Of a DNA stretch of 64,000 bases, positions 60,224 to 64,000 are shown in pieces. This DNA is from Oikopleura dioica (Eukaryota; Chordata; Appendicularia; Copelata; Oikopleuridae): assembly GCA_907165135.1 (NCBI GenBank), contig OU015568.1, positions 10,052,501 through 10,116,500 of the forward strand, given 5' to 3'. A model generated the notes under the pieces. The model searched no databases, was not told the DNA's origin, and saw only the letters and a list, made by a program, of their open reading frames with translations. The translations under genes were made by a program, and so were the position numbers. Position 1 is the first letter of the stretch; the number at the start of each line of letters is the position of its first letter.

Positions 60224-61346
60224 ATGACATGGTTAGAATTTGAGCATCTTAAAGAAATCTGGGACGTCACAGAGGCACTCTCAAACCCTAACGAGGAAGA
60301 AAAGGATGACGAATCAATCATCCAGAATTTCCTCGACAGACTCTTAGACAAACCGAAGCTCAAAGCCTACGCCTATGGCAAAGGCGTAGTTATCATCCAG
60401 GACGTAGCAGCTGCGAAGCTCAAAAAGCCGCTCACTTCGAAGCTCAAAAGACAAATAAAGCTCTGGTGCGAACGAAGAGCAAGAGAATCGGCCAAAGAAT
60501 CCCTTCAGTACCCCAAGGTTACCAGAAATTAAAAAAAAAAGAACTAACTCTCACAACCTCATTAAGCAAGCCGAGATACTTGACGAACCGGAAGCGGTGA
60601 AGCTCTGGAAGGGGCTAATGGACACGGATAAGCCCAAGCCGCGAGAAGTAGCCATCGCCTTCTTCGTCACCTACGTCACAGGGGCAAGAATGGGGGAAGC
60701 TCTCAGCCTCAGAATCGAAGACAGAAGCATCATGAAGGAAGCCGCCAAAGAATTCTGGCGTTTCCATATTAGAAGCAGCAAGACCGACCCATTCTGTAAA
60801 CGAATGGAAACAATCAACATCCCAATGGATATAAAACACGGGGTCCCACTTGCGCAAGAACTGCGACACCTAGTCCGGGACAAAGACTCAGGTAAATCCA
60901 AAATTCACCAAAAACCATCAATGGCCACAATTTTTCTTCTAGGGCTGCTCTTCCCGCTGCTCGAAGAAAAAACCAGCATCGCAGGCGACTACCTCAGACG
61001 CTACAGCGACAAAGTAGGAATCGGCAAAAAGGTAGCGGAGTCAAAATAAAAAAAAAAAACACAACGCCGCCAGGTTTCAGCACACTCAGGCCGCGTCAGT
61101 TTCTACATCGAAGGCCGCCGAGCCGGCCAAACCCAGACAACGCTCACCCACACAATGCGCTGGGCACCGGGAAGCACGATGCCAGACTACTACGAGCGAT
61201 GCTGGCTCGAGTGCGCGGAAGACGGAGCACCAGCAGCCATCGCAGAAGCAAGAGCAGCAAAGAGACGCATCACCAACCCTGCAAGCACTCCAGTGCCCAG
61301 TGATGACGAGGAGGCCGAAGTCCCCGCCAAAAAGGTAAGAATATAG
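60224..61346 (+). CDS. element tyrosine recombinase (YR)
   Basis: Four exons joined over three tiny GT-AG introns (60518-60566, 60892-60942, 61032-61073), phases consistent. An in-frame ATG at 60191 is an alternative start. The N-terminal helical domain is followed by the catalytic core: TGARMGEALSLRIED with the first Arg, SSKTDPF with the beta-hairpin Lys, HSGR (His-x-x-Arg) opening exon 4, RWAP, and TMPDYYERCW with the nucleophilic Tyr. The pattern is that of DIRS/Ngaro/Crypton recombinases, which insert a circular DNA copy without target duplication. The C-terminus is acidic/basic low complexity; a GTAAGA at the end suggests one more possible splice. All key residues are present, so the enzyme may be active. 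Confidence 0.85.
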
Positions 61347-61559
61347 GTAAGAAAGTCGTTCAAAAACGTCCACCTAGACACGAACAGACAGCAGCCTCGG
61401 CAGCAGCAAAAACGAAAGTGCGGACACGATTCAGCACGAAAACTGAAGCCTTCAAGGTTAAAGAATCCAAAAGCTGCCTAATTTTCCTTTTTTAATCAGT
61501 TCAAAAATAAAAAGTAAGCCACTTTTTCCAAATGATGAGAATAACAAAAATGGTAGGGA

Positions 61560-61604
61560 GGGAATATTCCTGTTACCATATTTATTAATGCGTGATTACT
61601 ATAC
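61560..61604 (+). repeat. split direct repeat B1
   Basis: 45 bp identical to B2 (61999-62043). It begins with the perfect palindrome GGAATATTCC (61561-61570) and ends ATTACTATAC, directly touching A2. The B1-A2 border therefore equals the end-to-end junction of a circular copy. Confidence 0.93.
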
Positions 61605-61869
61605 GAATATCGGATTCGGATTAGCAGTTGCATGGCTCGGCGAGCTCGGATTAGCAGCTAAGGAAGCAGGAGCGCCATGACCTACTTCCAGAAGCGGAAG
61701 GTGACACAGGCGTAAGAGAGCGAGTGACAAAAAGAAGCTGCAGAGAATCACGCAATTCAGTTCCAAAAATTATAGCCCTAGGCTATAATATCTATAGGGA
61801 AGGTTAAGAGAATTATTGAGAGCCTCCAAACTCGCGCAGCCGAGAATTCGAACAACTCTCAAAAAACTC
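61605..61869 (+). repeat. split direct repeat A2
   Basis: 265 bp, identical to A1 at the left end of the element. Confidence 0.95.
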
Positions 61870-61998
61870 ACCCACCCTCCATCCCTAGAATGAAACGATA
61901 GTATGTAGGTAAAACGAGCACACGCTTACATACTACCCTCACCATAACCACGACTCTCCGAATCAGAGTCTTCCATAGTATAGTAATTGCGCGTGCTC
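61870..61998 (+). other. hairpin-rich spacer between A2 and B2
   Basis: 129 bp not repeated at the left end. It folds into at least two hairpins: TAGTATGTA pairs with TACATACTA (around 61900-61936), and GACTCT pairs with AGAGTC (around 61950-61970). CGAGCACACGC can also pair with GCGCGTGCTCG near 61990, and TAGTATAGTAAT (61977-61988) is the exact complement of ATTACTATACTA across the element end. Confidence 0.7.
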
Positions 61999-62043
61999 GG
62001 GAATATTCCTGTTACCATATTTATTAATGCGTGATTACTATAC
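61999..62043 (+). repeat. split direct repeat B2 (right terminus)
   Basis: 45 bp identical to B1. It ends at 62043 (ATTACTATAC); the next base is host DNA (TAAGTCTG), which is the complement of the first 5 nt of host exon 3 plus its acceptor. Confidence 0.93.
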
Positions 62044-62729
62044 TAAGTCTGAAAATATTAGGTAAAATTGGAAAAAAAAAGAATGAGAATCGGCGGCGGG
62101 AAAAATGGCTGCCGGCCAGAATGACCCCGCTCAAGCATTTTAAAAATTAGGAATTAACGACTCTGGTGTGAAATCTTCGCTCTCATTAGAAAGAGAATTC
62201 CTACCGTATGTTGTAGTGAATTTCTGCTTCGTCGGCAGTTGTGGCGATTTTAGACTGAGAGTAAATCAACTGGCTGGTTTTGGAAATTGTCGGCGCCTGG
62301 ATGTAGCTGAACACGTCGAATCCGGTTACGTCTGTTGAATCTGTAGAAAGAGTCACTTCCAAGCGGTCAGAAAAATTGGCGGCGGTGAAGCTGGAAGACG
62401 AGAAAGAATCGCTGATTGTTTTGTGATTTCGTGAAAATTCAAAGACCTAGAATTATCTTCAACGTTTCCTCATGCTTTTTTGTACCTCTATGCTCGGAGA
62501 TGAGCTTGAATGAACAACCAAAACTCCTTCAATAAATCGAGCGTCCATTTCAATATGTCTGACGTCAAAATCTTCCACAAGTCTGCCGGACAGAAGCGCG
62601 AGAACAAGCGGAAGAAGCACGCATATTACAGTTGCTCCAACACGCGCTAGAAATCCCAAATCAGCGAGTAGCGGCCCCGAGTTTTCTGAGTAATAGCACT
62701 TTTTCAGATTTCGCCGCCACAGGATCATT
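62044..62729 (-). pseudogene. TMEM231: 5' part of interrupted TMEM231-like gene
   Basis: ATG at 62729 follows an acceptor (TTTATTCAG-AAAGA-ATG), as in a trans-spliced operon gene. Exon 1 encodes a membrane helix (VGATVICVLLPLVLALLSG) and the start of the ectodomain (DARFIEGVLVV). Exon 2 (ending 62205, donor CG|GTAGGA) continues with FSDRLEVTL and TGFDVFSYI. The first intron may use a GA-AG pair (ATGAG|GAAACG). The next intron (62049-62204) ends in ATATTTTCAG, and only five bases of exon 3 (62044-62048) precede the retrotransposon. Removing the element would join exon 3 in frame. The order of features fits TMEM231 of the ciliary transition zone. Confidence 0.55.
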
Positions 62730-62831
62730 CTTTCTGAATAAAACAAAAAGTGATAACCTTAGTACCTTAGTAGGTATAATTTATACCGTATAAATCATGT
62801 ATCCGTTATTATTGAAAGAAGAATAATGTTT

Positions 62832-63918
62832 TTAATTGAACAGAAACTTGGCAATTTGATTATTTTCCCTCAGTTTATGTCTATCTGCCATATCTCGATT
62901 ATAAGCAGTGAAGAGCCCGCCAAGAATGCCCCCCAAATGACCAGCATGAGCAAAAAGACCTCTTCCTGTTTGAATTTGTCTGAATCCGAAAAACAGGGAC
63001 GTAGCGATCATTAACAGGGTCGCTTCTTTCATTGAAAAAGCCGTCGGGATGTTGTACTGACTCCCTGTCGATTCAATCAGTTGATGAGGCAGCTCCAGGA
63101 CGAGATTGAAGGGGAACATTGGCGCGATGACTTTGCGCTCGTTGTTCCACATGAAGTAGGACAAATAGCCCATGATGCCGCAAATTCCTCCAGACGCTCC
63201 TACTGCGTTTATCGTCCTGAAGCAACCGTAGAGAACGCAAAAGAATCCAGACCAAACTGCCCCGATAAGAAAAGGTTCAAGCCAATTATTAGCCTATAAA
63301 TAAATTCCCTATTTGTTTCGCTATCAGATTGTTACCTTGTTAAATCCTTGAATAAATGAATGTCCAACAAACAAATTTACCGCCATATGAAGTAAACTTA
63401 TATGACTGAAACCGGATAGAATCCAAGTTGGCCAGCCAGTAAATGCTCCTCTTAATACCGTAGCTCCAATTATTAATTTGGAGGAACAAATTACCTTGTG
63501 GCATACACTTGAAACCACCTAGACATAAGTGCGGAAGCCCCGTAATGCCAGCCAAGATAGACTCCTAAACACGAGCCGGCGAGGGCGTACCAGGCGATTC
63601 TAGCGTCTCCCAGGGAGATCTTGTTCTCCCTTAGCCATTTAAATCCTTCTGTAAGACCGATAGTTGCGAGAATGAACGGAGCAAAACCATGGAGAAGATA
63701 ATGACCAACAGGAAAAGCTGCGTTTTGGTTATTATTTCTTTGCGTACCTCGGCGAAATCTCACTAATAATTTCGAATATTTTACATGCAAAAACGAAACC
63801 TGCCTGAAACGAGATTCTGCTGAGTCCATTTTTGACTAACACTAGTTCTAGTTCCTTTTTGAAGAAGAGAAAGACAACGCACAGGTCTGGAGCAATACCG
63901 AAGTGATTGAAGAAGCAT
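62832..63918 (-). CDS. PARL: PARL-type mitochondrial rhomboid protease
   Basis: Starts MLLQSLRYCSRPVRCLSLLQ at 63918, an arginine-rich mitochondrial presequence; an AG acceptor (GGTTTCAG-AGCA-ATG) directly precedes it. Several small exons follow. The rhomboid core is present: FSHISLLHMAVNLFVGHSF, the serine motif GASGGICGIMGY, and FAHAGHLGG with the catalytic histidine; it stops at 62832. An extra N-terminal helix (FAPFILATIGLTEGF) is typical of PARL rather than secretory rhomboids. PARL cuts proteins such as PINK1 and PGAM5 in the inner mitochondrial membrane. It is the first visible gene of the PARL-TMEM231-OXNAD1 unit, ending 102 bp before TMEM231. Confidence 0.85.
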
Positions 63919-64000
63919 TGCTCTGAAACCAAAAACTTGTTTTATTTCACACGCAAAATTAATTTTAAAATTACGATAATATATATTTCATATTCACTGA
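63919..64000. other. upstream flank of PARL, window end
   Basis: AT-rich flank with a splice acceptor-like tract (TTTTGGTTTCAG on the minus strand) that may accept a spliced leader. No other feature. Confidence 0.5.

Larger units (their letters stand above)
47056..62043 (+). mobile_element. 15-kb tyrosine-recombinase retrotransposon (Ngaro/DIRS group), intron-rich
   Basis: The borders are set by split direct repeats: A1 (47056-47320) at the left end, and B1 (61560-61604), A2 (61605-61869) and B2 (61999-62043) at the right. B1 abuts A2, which recreates the junction of a circular intermediate, as in Ngaro/PAT elements. All genes read rightwards: three unknown proteins, a further unknown/Gag-position ORF, RT-RNase H, an RGG-type Gag-like protein and a tyrosine recombinase. 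The order RT-RH-YR and the lack of target duplication fit the group. Typical members are about 4-8 kb, so at 14,988 bp this one is exceptionally long. It also contains about a dozen short introns. The two A copies are identical over 265 bp, which suggests recent activity. Confidence 0.88.

Noticed and set aside
47056-61869. LTR retrotransposon with 265-bp LTRs
   Set aside because: No target duplication, no TG...CA ends, no integrase or protease; instead a tyrosine recombinase and a B repeat before the second A copy.

Overview
Organism and style. The window is animal nuclear DNA, most probably from an appendicularian tunicate (Oikopleura type). Evidence: an AT-rich background; small introns, many of 41-60 nt; some introns that break the GT-AG rule (GA-AG in the OXNAD1 gene, GC-AG in the ovo gene); closely packed same-strand genes with a splice acceptor directly before the next ATG, as expected for operons resolved by spliced-leader trans-splicing; and animal gene families (Aurora kinase, katanin p80, CFAP74, ovo, RPS21, OXNAD1, TMEM231, PARL). 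The species name is inference.

Layout. 1-735: a ~73-bp tandem repeat interrupted by a 373-bp MITE with an 8-bp target duplication. 0.7-13.1 kb: gene-poor AT-rich DNA with a decayed RING pseudogene (8.0-8.6 kb) and a few orphan exon-like islands. 13.1-25.1 kb (mostly +): an E2-like gene, a tail-anchored coiled-coil protein, a 3CxxC zinc protein (-), CFAP74, and a type I membrane protein. 25.4-31.5 kb (-): Aurora kinase, katanin p80 and dihydrodiol dehydrogenase in a row, 170-180 bp apart, probably one operon; the large Aurora intron holds two abutting TA-flanked MITEs. 32.2-33.6 kb: an inverted-repeat element containing a GAGCT satellite. 33.9-40.4 kb: a vWA-collagen-vWA secreted protein (-), an ovo zinc-finger factor (-), and an intronless zinc-finger gene (+). 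42.0-43.5 kb: a small S100-like EF-hand gene and an element built from dozens of short palindromes. 44.7-63.9 kb (-): RPS21, OXNAD1, TMEM231 and PARL.

Main discovery. Between 47056 and 62043 lies a 14,988-bp tyrosine-recombinase retrotransposon (Ngaro/DIRS group) on the + strand. It has split direct repeats (A1 ... B1-A2 ... B2; A = 265 bp identical, B = 45 bp identical), a reverse transcriptase (motif YLDD), an RNase H, an RGG-rich Gag-like protein, a recombinase with R, K, HxxR and Y motifs, and four further proteins I do not recognise. Its genes are broken by about a dozen short introns; at least five look like GA-AG introns sharing the donor AG|GAAAGG. The element sits 5 nt inside exon 3 of the TMEM231-like gene. 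Joining the two flanks without any target duplication gives an open exon in the right frame, so the gene is interrupted on this haplotype. The 265-bp repeats are identical, so the insertion is probably recent.

How genes combine. Two predicted polycistronic units (Aurora-katanin-dehydrogenase; PARL-TMEM231-OXNAD1, perhaps with RPS21) join spindle-related or mitochondrial/ciliary genes. The retrotransposon splits the second one.
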